From positions 3,707-10,655 of the forward strand of contig DBOW01000065.1 in assembly GCA_002299675.1 (NCBI GenBank): a DNA stretch of 6,949 bases. Direction: 5' to 3'. Shown one piece after another: positions 1 to 5,060 of the stretch (position 1 is its first letter; every line of letters begins with the position of its first letter). The translations under genes were made by a program, and so were the position numbers. The notes beneath the pieces were generated by a model. That model was not told where the DNA came from, searched no databases, and saw only the letters and a list, made by a program, of their open reading frames with translations. Source of the stretch: Solobacterium sp. UBA636. GTDB lineage: Bacteria > Bacillota_I > Bacilli_A > Erysipelotrichales > Erysipelotrichaceae.

Positions 1-49
1 TTCAGATGGCTCTTTCTCATCCGAATATTCGTTAATTTTGACTGTTTTA

Positions 50-89
50 CATACTTTGACAGGGGTTTTAATGTCCCTGCCAAAGTATG
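50..89. repeat. Long imperfect inverted repeat (15-bp arms)
   Basis: Arms at 50-64 and 75-89 are complementary at 14 of 15 positions (the mismatch is A59/C80) around a 10-nt loop. Neither side has a proper T-tract, so a standard intrinsic terminator is doubtful on either strand. It could be a terminator for whatever lies left of the window, an operator, or a small mobile-element remnant. No gene can be supported in positions 1-146. One + frame ends with TAA at 33-35 and could be the tail of an upstream gene, but ten codons are too few to judge. Confidence 0.6.
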
Positions 90-122
90 TATGTAAATAT
101 TGAATGGTTCTGAAAAATTTTT

Positions 123-144
123 CGAAAAATATTTTTAAAATATA
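123..144 (+). promoter_or_regulatory. UP element upstream of the tRNA promoter
   Basis: From 125 the sequence reads AAAAATATTTTTAAAAT, which fits the defined positions of the known full UP consensus (AAA-WW-T-W-TTTT-nnn-AAA) at 13 of 14. It lies just upstream of the -35 hexamer at 147, in the -59 to -38 register where the alpha-subunit C-terminal domain binds. A second A/T palindrome (112-123) lies one helical turn further up and may extend a curved tract. A strong UP element suits a highly expressed stable-RNA promoter. Confidence 0.65.
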
Positions 145-146
145 TC

Positions 147-175
147 TTGAAAAATAGAAAGGGCGATGTTATTAT
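147..175 (+). promoter_or_regulatory. Sigma-A promoter of the tRNA operon
   Basis: The -35 hexamer TTGAAA (147-152) and the -10 hexamer TATTAT (170-175) are separated by exactly 17 bp. Transcription should begin near 182-183, about 70 nt before the first tRNA. This is the only promoter seen ahead of the three tRNA genes. Confidence 0.8.
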
Positions 176-181
176 AGTTAA

Positions 182-244
182 GTACCGCGCAAGAAGTGTG
201 ATGCGCCTGTATAAACAGGCCGATGCTCTGGCGATTGTAGGTAC
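182..244 (+). other. Structured 5' leader of the tRNA precursor
   Basis: Between the predicted transcription start and tRNA-Asn, GTACC (182-186) can pair with GGTAC (240-244) to close a domain. Inside it, GCCTGT (205-210) and ACAGGC (215-220) form a perfect 6-bp hairpin with an ATAA loop. A GCGC/GCGC pairing (187-190 with 203-206) would compete with that hairpin. There is no T-loop or acceptor arm, so it is not a tRNA. A role in precursor processing is inference. The fold is proposed by eye only. Confidence 0.35.
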
Positions 245-253
245 GATGCGCCT

Positions 254-329
254 GCCTGAATAGCTCAGTCGGTAGAGCATTCGGCTGTTAACCGACAGGT
301 CACAGGTTCGAGTCCTGTTTCAGGCGCCA
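254..329 (+). tRNA. tRNA-Asn (GTT)
   Basis: Complete cloverleaf. The acceptor stem is GCCTGAA (254-260) with TTCAGGC (319-325), followed by discriminator G326 and an encoded CCA at 327-329. The D arm is GCTC/GAGC (263-266 and 275-278). The anticodon GTT is at 287-289 in the loop CTGTTAA. The T arm is ACAGG-TTCGAGT-CCTGT (302-318). The outermost anticodon-stem pair (T280 against C296) is a mismatch. It is the first gene of a three-tRNA operon and reads asparagine codons. Confidence 0.97.
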
Positions 330-331
330 TT

Positions 332-408
332 GGTTAGTTGGTGAAGCGGCTTAACACACTGCCCTTTCACGGCAGCATTCACGGGTTCGAATCCCGTACT
401 AATCACCA
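332..408 (+). tRNA. tRNA-Glu (TTC)
   Basis: The acceptor stem GGTTAGT (332-338) pairs with ACTAATC (398-404) with one G-U pair. The discriminator is A405 and CCA is encoded at 406-408. The anticodon stem CTGCC/GGCAG (359-363 and 371-375) holds the loop CTTTCAC with anticodon TTC at 366-368. The T arm is ACGGG-TTCGAAT-CCCGT. It follows tRNA-Asn by 2 nt, so the two are processed from one precursor. It charges glutamate. Confidence 0.96.
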
Positions 409-412
409 TTAA

Positions 413-432
413 GTGTCAGATGCGTCTGATAC
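413..432 (+). other. Spacer hairpin between tRNA-Glu and tRNA-Lys
   Basis: GTGTCAGA (413-420) pairs with TCTGATAC (425-432), eight pairs including one G-U, around a TGCG tetraloop. It fills most of the 30-nt spacer between two tRNAs. It lacks a T-tract, so it is not a terminator. It may guide cleavage of the polycistronic precursor, which is inference. Confidence 0.5.
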
Positions 433-438
433 AGAAAT

Positions 439-514
439 GATCCCCTAGCTCAGCTGGTAGAGCATCTGACTCTTAATCAGAGGGTCTAGGGTTCGAATCC
501 CTAGGGGATCACCA
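439..514 (+). tRNA. tRNA-Lys (CTT)
   Basis: The acceptor stem GATCCCC (439-445) pairs with GGGGATC (504-510). The discriminator is A511 and CCA is encoded at 512-514. The D arm is GCTC/GAGC. The anticodon stem TCTGA/TCAGA (465-469 and 477-481) carries the loop CTCTTAA with anticodon CTT at 472-474, which is lysine, decoding AAG. The T arm is consensus (TTCGAAT loop). It is the last gene of the operon, directly followed by a terminator. Confidence 0.96.
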
Positions 515-522
515 TTCTTGAG

Positions 523-548
523 AAAGTCCTTGATATAAGGGCTTTTTT
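523..548 (+). terminator. Intrinsic terminator of the tRNA operon
   Basis: AAAGTCCTT (523-531) pairs with AAGGGCTTT (537-545), nine pairs with one G-U, around a 5-nt loop. The stem runs into six consecutive T (543-548). It lies 8 nt after the CCA end of tRNA-Lys. It separates the tRNA operon from the protein-coding cluster. Confidence 0.85.
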
Positions 549-584
549 CTTGGTTTGGGAACAGGCTCTTGATAATTGCCTATG

Positions 585-612
585 TTCATTCTGTTTGTTT
601 TTAAAGTACAAT
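585..612 (+). promoter_or_regulatory. Tentative promoter placing the start at the ATG
   Basis: A good -10 hexamer TACAAT sits at 607-612. The -35 is weak: TTCATT at 585-590 with 16 bp is one option. Transcription from this -10 would begin near 619-620, on the ATG of the next gene, so the mRNA would be leaderless or nearly so. An alternative is GATAAT (571-576) with TTGGTT (550-555), at a short 15-bp spacing, giving a leader of about 37 nt. Neither is decisive. Confidence 0.35.
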
Positions 613-619
613 ATAAAGG

Positions 620-2380
620 ATGAATTATTTACCAAGCAAGCTGGCTAAGCTCAGAAAGCATTATAATTATTCGCAAAGTTATCTTGCGGATGTTTTGAAT
701 GTTGATGTTATTACTTATATGGGCTATGAAAATGGCCGTCAGATGATTGATTATGCCAAGTGCAGAAAGCTGGCATCTCTTTATCATATATCTGTTTATG
801 ATATGTTTAAGAATTCTGATGATGTGCAGCTTTATGATGTATATAAGGCAAATACAGATGAGATTAATATTGAGTATTTTATTCCCAGGAAGAATATTTG
901 GCAGCGTATAAAGGATAATCCTTATACAAAGTTCGCTGTTATTGGGATAATTTTTCTGTTTGTGGCAATTGGACTTCTTGTGTCTGGTTCTAAGGCAGAC
1001 CCTTATGTAGCCACGGCAACGGATAAGGACCGTCTTGCGGCTTCACAGACTTCAATTGTCTATATCGACGATATTGGAGCTGTTAAGGGCAGTGGCGATA
1101 ATTCCAACGGTCAGCTTTCCAATCTTCCTTCTTCGAAGGCTATCAAGGTTCAGGAGGGTTCGAGTTTTACTATAATTCTTTATGATGATGGAACTGTGGC
1201 TTCTGCAGGTTTTAGTTCTTCCTATGCTGATATTATTGGTAACTGGATAAATATCCAGGATATTGCGGCAGGTGACAATCATGTTGTGGCAATGGATAAT
1301 AAGGGCAAGATTTATTGTGCGGGTGACAATAGCTTTAGTCAGTGCAATGTTTCTGATTTTGATAAGGTGAAAAAAGTATTTGCGGCACCAAATGGCACAA
1401 TAGCGCTGGGAAATGACGGAACCGTGTTTTATACTGGCAAATTTACCGGAACCAGTGCGATAAGAAGGGAAAAGGATATAGTTGATATCGATTCAAATGA
1501 GGATAATCTGATTTTTGTCAGGGAGGATGGAACATGCCAGTATGTTGCCTCGCTTGATAAGCAGATTTACAGTGAGATAGATAAGTGGAATAATGTTGTG
1601 GATGTAAGCTGTGGAGAGGATTTTTTTGTCGGTCTTAAGGCTGATGGAACTGTGTATATATCAATAGATAATTATGAGGTCAGGGAGGAAGTTGAGTCCT
1701 GGACAAATATTATCGCTCTGGCTTCTGGAGATGATTATATTGTTGGTTTTGATGGTTCAAGGGTATATGGTGCCGGCAGCAATAAGTATAATCAGTATAT
1801 TTCTGATAAGGTAGCTGATAAGCCAATGCTTCCTCAGGTTAAGAATCTGAAGGTAGATTATGATAGTGATTATATCTATGTGACTTTTGATGAGGTTAAA
1901 AACTGCAGTGAATACAAGGTTACACTTGACAGTGGTACTAATATTGTTCATAAGGTGAAAGCTGATGAGGTGGTGAAATTTGAAACGGATTCTCTGATAG
2001 ATGGCTATTATTATGAGGTGAGTGTTGTGGCACTTGGCGGAGAGTCTTACAGGGATTCGGAAGCTTCTAAGAAGAGTTTTATTTATACAAAAGAGGTTGA
2101 GCAGTCTGTAACGGAGGAAAAGGTTACAATTAAGTCTAATCTCAATGGCATGACCAAGAAGGACATTGTGAGCTATTTTGATGAGATAGGGGTTAATAAT
2201 TTCCAGATAGTTGATGATGAGAATACTCCATGTTCATCAAGTACAGAGGAACTGGTTTCGATTGAAGGGATCAGGCCTGGTTCTACATATGCCCGATCAA
2301 TTCTGGACAGGATGGAAGTTAAATGCACTTTCTGTAAGCTTCAGGATGTGCAAAGGGAGGCAGACAGCGATGCTGAATAA
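620..2380 (+). CDS. Membrane-anchored XRE-type regulator with RCC1-like propeller, FN3 and PASTA-like domains
   Basis: 586 aa, single-pass protein with its N terminus inside. Residues 5-62 form a Cro/XRE helix-turn-helix (LAKLRKHYNYSQ..LADVL, then YENGR). A basic stretch (90-104) precedes one membrane helix (about 104-122). Residues 140-400 contain seven units of 37-39 residues, each with a D-G-T-V-like strand (starting near 150, 189, 227, 265, 302, 341 and 378), several followed by G-x-N-x-x-x-Q (157-165, 233-241, 384-392). This resembles an RCC1-type seven-bladed propeller. An FN3-like domain (about 403-490) and a PASTA-like domain (about 503-575, with NGMTKKDI and IRPGS) follow. Start: stop TAA at 614-616 excludes extension, and the next initiators would cut the HTH. 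AAAGG abuts the ATG, so normal Shine-Dalgarno spacing is absent. Its 3' end overlaps the next gene by 11 nt. DNA target and ligand are unknown. A role as membrane sensor-regulator is inference. Confidence 0.85.
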   Translation: MNYLPSKLAKLRKHYNYSQSYLADVLNVDVITYMGYENGRQMIDYAKCRKLASLYHISVYDMFKNSDDVQLYDVYKANTDEINIEYFIPRKNIWQRIKDNPYTKFAVIGIIFLFVAIGLLVSGSKADPYVATATDKDRLAASQTSIVYIDDIGAVKGSGDNSNGQLSNLPSSKAIKVQEGSSFTIILYDDGTVASAGFSSSYADIIGNWINIQDIAAGDNHVVAMDNKGKIYCAGDNSFSQCNVSDFDKVKKVFAAPNGTIALGNDGTVFYTGKFTGTSAIRREKDIVDIDSNEDNLIFVREDGTCQYVASLDKQIYSEIDKWNNVVDVSCGEDFFVGLKADGTVYISIDNYEVREEVESWTNIIALASGDDYIVGFDGSRVYGAGSNKYNQYISDKVADKPMLPQVKNLKVDYDSDYIYVTFDEVKNCSEYKVTLDSGTNIVHKVKADEVVKFETDSLIDGYYYEVSVVALGGESYRDSEASKKSFIYTKEVEQSVTEEKVTIKSNLNGMTKKDIVSYFDEIGVNNFQIVDDENTPCSSSTEELVSIEGIRPGSTYARSILDRMEVKCTFCKLQDVQREADSDAE

Positions 2381-2558
2381 CAAGATATGGAAGCTTTCTT
2401 CTTCTCAGGAGAAATATACGGATGAGCAGCTGATTGAGCTTATTAAAAGTGGAAAGATTGGTCCTGATGAGCGGATTGCCACCAGAGAAATGAAGAAATG
2501 GATAAAGGTAAAGGATTCTATATATCAGTTTTATATTAAGGAGGGTGATAACAAATGA
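2370..2558 (+). CDS. Small GYF_2-like (DUF4339-type) protein
   Basis: 62 aa. The start is ATG 2370, chosen for GGGAGG at 2355-2360 with a 9-nt spacer; the same frame is open further upstream, but only as a shadow of the preceding gene. Residues 16-52 (YTDEQLIELIKSGKIGPDE then W44) follow the pattern of the GYF_2/DUF4339 fold: T-x-E-Q-L, two hydrophobics, G-K-I, P-D, then a tryptophan. That fold is usually a protein-interaction module attached to larger membrane or zinc-ribbon proteins; here it stands alone without a signal peptide or membrane helix. It overlaps the regulator upstream by 11 nt and cysS downstream by 4 nt (ATGA), so translation of all three is probably coupled. Function is unknown. 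Acting as partner of the upstream regulator is inference from the overlap. Confidence 0.75.
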   Translation: MLNNKIWKLSSSQEKYTDEQLIELIKSGKIGPDERIATREMKKWIKVKDSIYQFYIKEGDNK

Positions 2559-3889
2559 AAATTTATAATTCTTATACACTTAAAACAGAGGAGTTTAAGC
2601 CTATAGTTGAAGGCGAGGTTTCAATGTATGTCTGTGGGCCTACTGTTTATAATCATGCACATATCGGCAATGCCAGACCGATTGTTGTGTTTGATACTTT
2701 GAGAAGGGTTTTTGAGCAGGAAGGCTATAAGGTTAGGTTTGTTTCTAATTTTACTGATGTAGATGACAAGATTATCAACAAGGCTATCGAGGAGAATGTT
2801 CCGGAAACAGTAATAGCTCAGCGCTATATTGATGCCTATAATGATGTCAGGAAATCTTTGAATGTTATTCCTCTTGATGCAACTCCAAGAGTTACTGAAA
2901 CAATGGATGAGATTATTGATTTTATAGATGGTCTTGTGAAAAGCGGCAACGCCTATGAAGTAAATGGAGATGTTTATTTTGCGGTAGACAGTGATGATAA
3001 ATATGGTGAGCTTTCACACCAGAGAACCGATGATCTGATGGCTGGTGCCCGTATTGAAGAAAACGATCAGAAGCATAATCCTCTGGATTTTGCGTTATGG
3101 AAGAAGACCGAAAAGGGTATTAAATGGGATTCGCCATGGGGTCCAGGACGTCCTGGCTGGCATACTGAGTGTGTGGTTATGATAGGCAAGGAATTCAATA
3201 AGCCATTAATCGATATTCATGGTGGAGGCAAAGATCTGAAGTTCCCGCACCATGAAAACGAGGTAGCTCAGGCCGAATGTCACAACCATACTCATCTGGC
3301 CAATTACTGGATTCATAATGGCATGCTGGAGACTAAGGGCGGCAAGATGTCTAAGTCGCTGGGTAATACAATGTGGGCCAAGGATGTAATAGCTGAGCAT
3401 GGTTCCAATCTGATCAGGTGGTTCCTGCTGTCAGCCAGATATCGTGATTCACTGATATATGATGATGAAACTTTTAATGCGGCCAAAACTGAGCTTGGCA
3501 AGATTGAAAATGCGCTTAAGCAGGCTGAACTTAAAGCTATACTGGCTGATCAGAGTTTTTCGGATGCTTATGATGAAGACAAGTTTGCACAGTTTATGAG
3601 CTGCATGAGTGATGATTTAAATACACCAAACGCCTATACTGTTATATTTGATACTGTTAAGCTTCTGAATCAGTCTCTTCGTACAAGGGATGTTGATTTT
3701 GTGAAACTTGGTTTATATTATAGAGCGGTTAAAAAGATGCTTCAGATTCTTGGTATTTTCGTCGATGAACTGAATTTAAGTGAACAGGATAGAGAACTTT
3801 ACAGCGCCTGGGACAAAGCCAAAAAAGAAAAGGACTTTGTAAAGGCTGATGAGTATCGTGCTGAACTGGCAAAGAAGGGCATTCTTTAA
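2555..3889 (+). CDS. cysS: Cysteinyl-tRNA synthetase
   Basis: 444 aa, slightly shorter than the usual 460-470. This class I synthetase joins cysteine to tRNA-Cys using ATP in the cytoplasm. The HIGH signature is H36-I-G-N39 and KMSKS is residues 264-268. The zinc ligands that recognise the cysteine thiol are present: C27 (YVCGPTVY), C206 (HTECVVMIG), and H232 and E236 within PHHENE. The DALR-like helical C-terminal part runs from about 300. The start ATG has AAGGAGG at 2538-2544 with a 10-nt spacer and overlaps the previous stop as ATGA. mrnC follows after 4 nt. In B. subtilis cysS is likewise followed by mrnC and the rlmB homologue. No T-box leader is seen upstream, and gltX and cysE, which precede it in B. 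subtilis, are absent here. Confidence 0.97.
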   Translation: MKIYNSYTLKTEEFKPIVEGEVSMYVCGPTVYNHAHIGNARPIVVFDTLRRVFEQEGYKVRFVSNFTDVDDKIINKAIEENVPETVIAQRYIDAYNDVRKSLNVIPLDATPRVTETMDEIIDFIDGLVKSGNAYEVNGDVYFAVDSDDKYGELSHQRTDDLMAGARIEENDQKHNPLDFALWKKTEKGIKWDSPWGPGRPGWHTECVVMIGKEFNKPLIDIHGGGKDLKFPHHENEVAQAECHNHTHLANYWIHNGMLETKGGKMSKSLGNTMWAKDVIAEHGSNLIRWFLLSARYRDSLIYDDETFNAAKTELGKIENALKQAELKAILADQSFSDAYDEDKFAQFMSCMSDDLNTPNAYTVIFDTVKLLNQSLRTRDVDFVKLGLYYRAVKKMLQILGIFVDELNLSEQDRELYSAWDKAKKEKDFVKADEYRAELAKKGIL

Positions 3890-3893
3890 GCTG

Positions 3894-4271
3894 ATGGATA
3901 TTAAAAGTGTCAGTTCTAATTCTTTGAGTTTTATCGGTGATGCAGTATATACGCTTTATGTGCGTGAACATTGCGTCAGTATCTGTCAGCAGAGTATAAA
4001 ACTTCAGAAGATGTGTAACAGCTATAATTCGGCAAAAGGACAAAGCCAGGCTTTTCTATTTCTGAAAGAGAGGGGTTTCTTTTGTGATGAGGAGCTGGAG
4101 GTTTTTAAAAGAGGAAGAAATGCCATAAGGCATATTCCTAAAAATGGTGACCGTCTTTCTTATGAAACGGCTTCGGGTCTTGAGGCAGTTACAGGGTATC
4201 TGTATCTGATGGAATCGGAAAGGCTTGATGAGATGTTTAAGTTGATTTTTGAGGAAATGGGTAATGAGTGA
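3894..4271 (+). CDS. mrnC: Mini-ribonuclease III
   Basis: 125 aa. Mini-III is an RNase III catalytic domain without the double-stranded-RNA-binding domain. It acts as a dimer and matures the 5' and 3' ends of 23S rRNA in Firmicutes. Family motifs are clear: LSFIGDAVYTLYVREH (11-26) with the catalytic-type D16, RGRNA (73-77), and SGLEAVTGYLYL (94-105) with E97. The start at 3894 puts the G-D motif 15 residues in, as expected for the family. GAAGGG at 3874-3879 is the only candidate ribosome site and is 14 nt away, so translation may rely on coupling to cysS. An in-frame ATG at 3849 would add 15 unsupported residues inside cysS. It is slightly shorter than B. subtilis MrnC (143 aa). Its end overlaps rlmB by 8 nt. 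Confidence 0.92.
   Translation: MDIKSVSSNSLSFIGDAVYTLYVREHCVSICQQSIKLQKMCNSYNSAKGQSQAFLFLKERGFFCDEELEVFKRGRNAIRHIPKNGDRLSYETASGLEAVTGYLYLMESERLDEMFKLIFEEMGNE
4251..4254 (+). promoter_or_regulatory. Ribosome binding site that sets the rlmB start
   Basis: GAGG lies 9 nt before ATG 4264, inside the 3' end of mrnC. It favours this ATG over the in-frame TTG at 4249, which would place the site inside the gene. Confidence 0.6.
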
Positions 4272-4959
4272 TTATTTATATGGCAAGAATTCTTTCACCG
4301 AGGCTTTGAGAAGCAATCGAATTATTAAAGCCTATGTTGTTAAGGATTCGCCTTTTATCAGTGAACTGAACAGAAAAAAAGTGGACTATGAGGTGACAGA
4401 CAGGCGCGTTCTTGATAAGATGTCGCATTCTGGCAACCATCAGGGCTGTCTTGCGGAAATAAAAAGTTTTAAGTTTTCCACAGTGGAAAATATGTTAAAG
4501 AAGGAGAATGGACTTATCGTTGTTCTTGATGGTCTGAAGGACCCTCACAACCTGGGAGCTATTATCCGTACCTGTGAATGTGCTGGTGTAGATGGTCTTA
4601 TATATAAGAAGAATAATGCGGTAAGGGTAAATGATACGGTATCGAAAGTAGCTTCTGGAGCTCTTGAATATGTAAAAATAAGTGAAGTAACCAATATTAC
4701 GGCCACTTTGAAGTATTTAAAGGAACAGAATTACTGGATTGTTGGATCCGATGCCCGTGGTGATGTTATGTATAATAACATTGATTATAATCGAAATGTT
4801 GTTCTGGTAATAGGTTCTGAGGGCGAAGGAGTGTCCAGACTGGTGCTGAAGGAATGCGATTATGTGGCTTCCCTGCCGATGTTTGGACAGGTAAATTCGC
4901 TCAATGCATCGGTGGCTGCCGGTATTCTTATTTATAACGTTCTGGATAAGCGAAAATAG
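4264..4959 (+). CDS. rlmB: 23S rRNA (guanosine-2'-O-)-methyltransferase, TrmH/SPOUT family
   Basis: 231 aa. A SAM-dependent 2'-O-ribose methyltransferase of the SpoU/TrmH family, RlmB type, which modifies G2251 (E. coli numbering) in the peptidyl-transferase P loop. The N-terminal RNA-binding domain (about 3-68) begins with the family start YLYGKNSFTEAL. The C-terminal knotted SPOUT domain has all three motifs: motif 1 DPHNLGAIIRT (93-103) with N96 and R102, motif 2 LVIGSEGEGV (181-190), and motif 3 LPMFGQVNSLNASVAAG (204-220). Full length for the family. It overlaps mrnC by 8 nt, matching the B. subtilis mrnC-yacO order. yacP (rae1), which follows in B. subtilis, is missing; a 101-bp gap with a hairpin lies there. 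RlmB versus a related tRNA Gm18 enzyme cannot be fully settled by eye. Confidence 0.92.
   Translation: MSDYLYGKNSFTEALRSNRIIKAYVVKDSPFISELNRKKVDYEVTDRRVLDKMSHSGNHQGCLAEIKSFKFSTVENMLKKENGLIVVLDGLKDPHNLGAIIRTCECAGVDGLIYKKNNAVRVNDTVSKVASGALEYVKISEVTNITATLKYLKEQNYWIVGSDARGDVMYNNIDYNRNVVLVIGSEGEGVSRLVLKECDYVASLPMFGQVNSLNASVAAGILIYNVLDKRK
4474..4490. repeat. Palindrome TTTTCCAC-A-GTGGAAAA inside rlmB
   Basis: Perfect 8-bp inverted arms (4474-4481 and 4483-4490) around one base. It lies within rlmB and encodes residues near F71-S-T-V-E-N. The same arms recur just after rlmB at 4961-4983. The half-site TTTTCCACA differs by one base from a DnaA box. Confidence 0.55.
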
Positions 4960-4960
4960 G

Positions 4961-4983
4961 AGTTTTCCACAATGTGGAAAACT
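4961..4983. repeat. Perfect hairpin/palindrome in the rlmB-sigma gene gap
   Basis: AGTTTTCCAC (4961-4970) and GTGGAAAACT (4974-4983) are perfect inverted arms around AAT, starting one base after the rlmB stop. No T-tract follows on either strand, so a standard intrinsic terminator is not supported. It shares its arms with 4474-4490. It could be an operator, a transcript-end stabilising hairpin, or paired DnaA-like boxes (TTTTCCACA). The rest of the gap (to 5060) shows no convincing promoter: TTGATC (4995-5000), TTGTTT (5013-5018) and TATATT (5025-5030) are not well spaced. Confidence 0.6.
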
Positions 4984-5060
4984 GGTGATAAAAATTGATC
5001 AATCCACTGTAATTGTTTTCCATGTATATTGGTATTAGTTAATAAAAGGGGAAACATATT

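Noticed and set aside
200..254. CRISPR-like direct repeats
   Set aside because: Only a 10-nt motif repeated irregularly; no regular spacers and no cas genes.
68..280. Minus-strand 70-aa open frame across the tRNA promoter and leader
   Set aside because: It overlaps a clear promoter and tRNA-Asn on the other strand, has an odd composition and resembles no known protein.
2211..2369. Upstream extension of the small GYF_2-like gene to ATG 2211
   Set aside because: This part lies in a shifted frame of the receptor's conserved PASTA-like region. The good ribosome site at 2355-2360 points to ATG 2370.
3849..3893. Earlier mrnC start at ATG 3849
   Set aside because: It would overlap 41 nt of cysS coding sequence and add residues not typical of Mini-III.
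4249..4263. TTG start for rlmB
   Set aside because: The extra residues (MRKWV) are not family-like and the GAGG site would fall inside the gene. ATG 4264 begins the conserved N terminus.
4961..4983. Intrinsic terminator after rlmB
   Set aside because: The stem is perfect, but no T-tract follows on either strand.
4964..5023. Origin-like DnaA box cluster
   Set aside because: Only near-match half-sites, no AT-rich unwinding element, and no dnaA or dnaN neighbour. Kept only as a palindrome observation.
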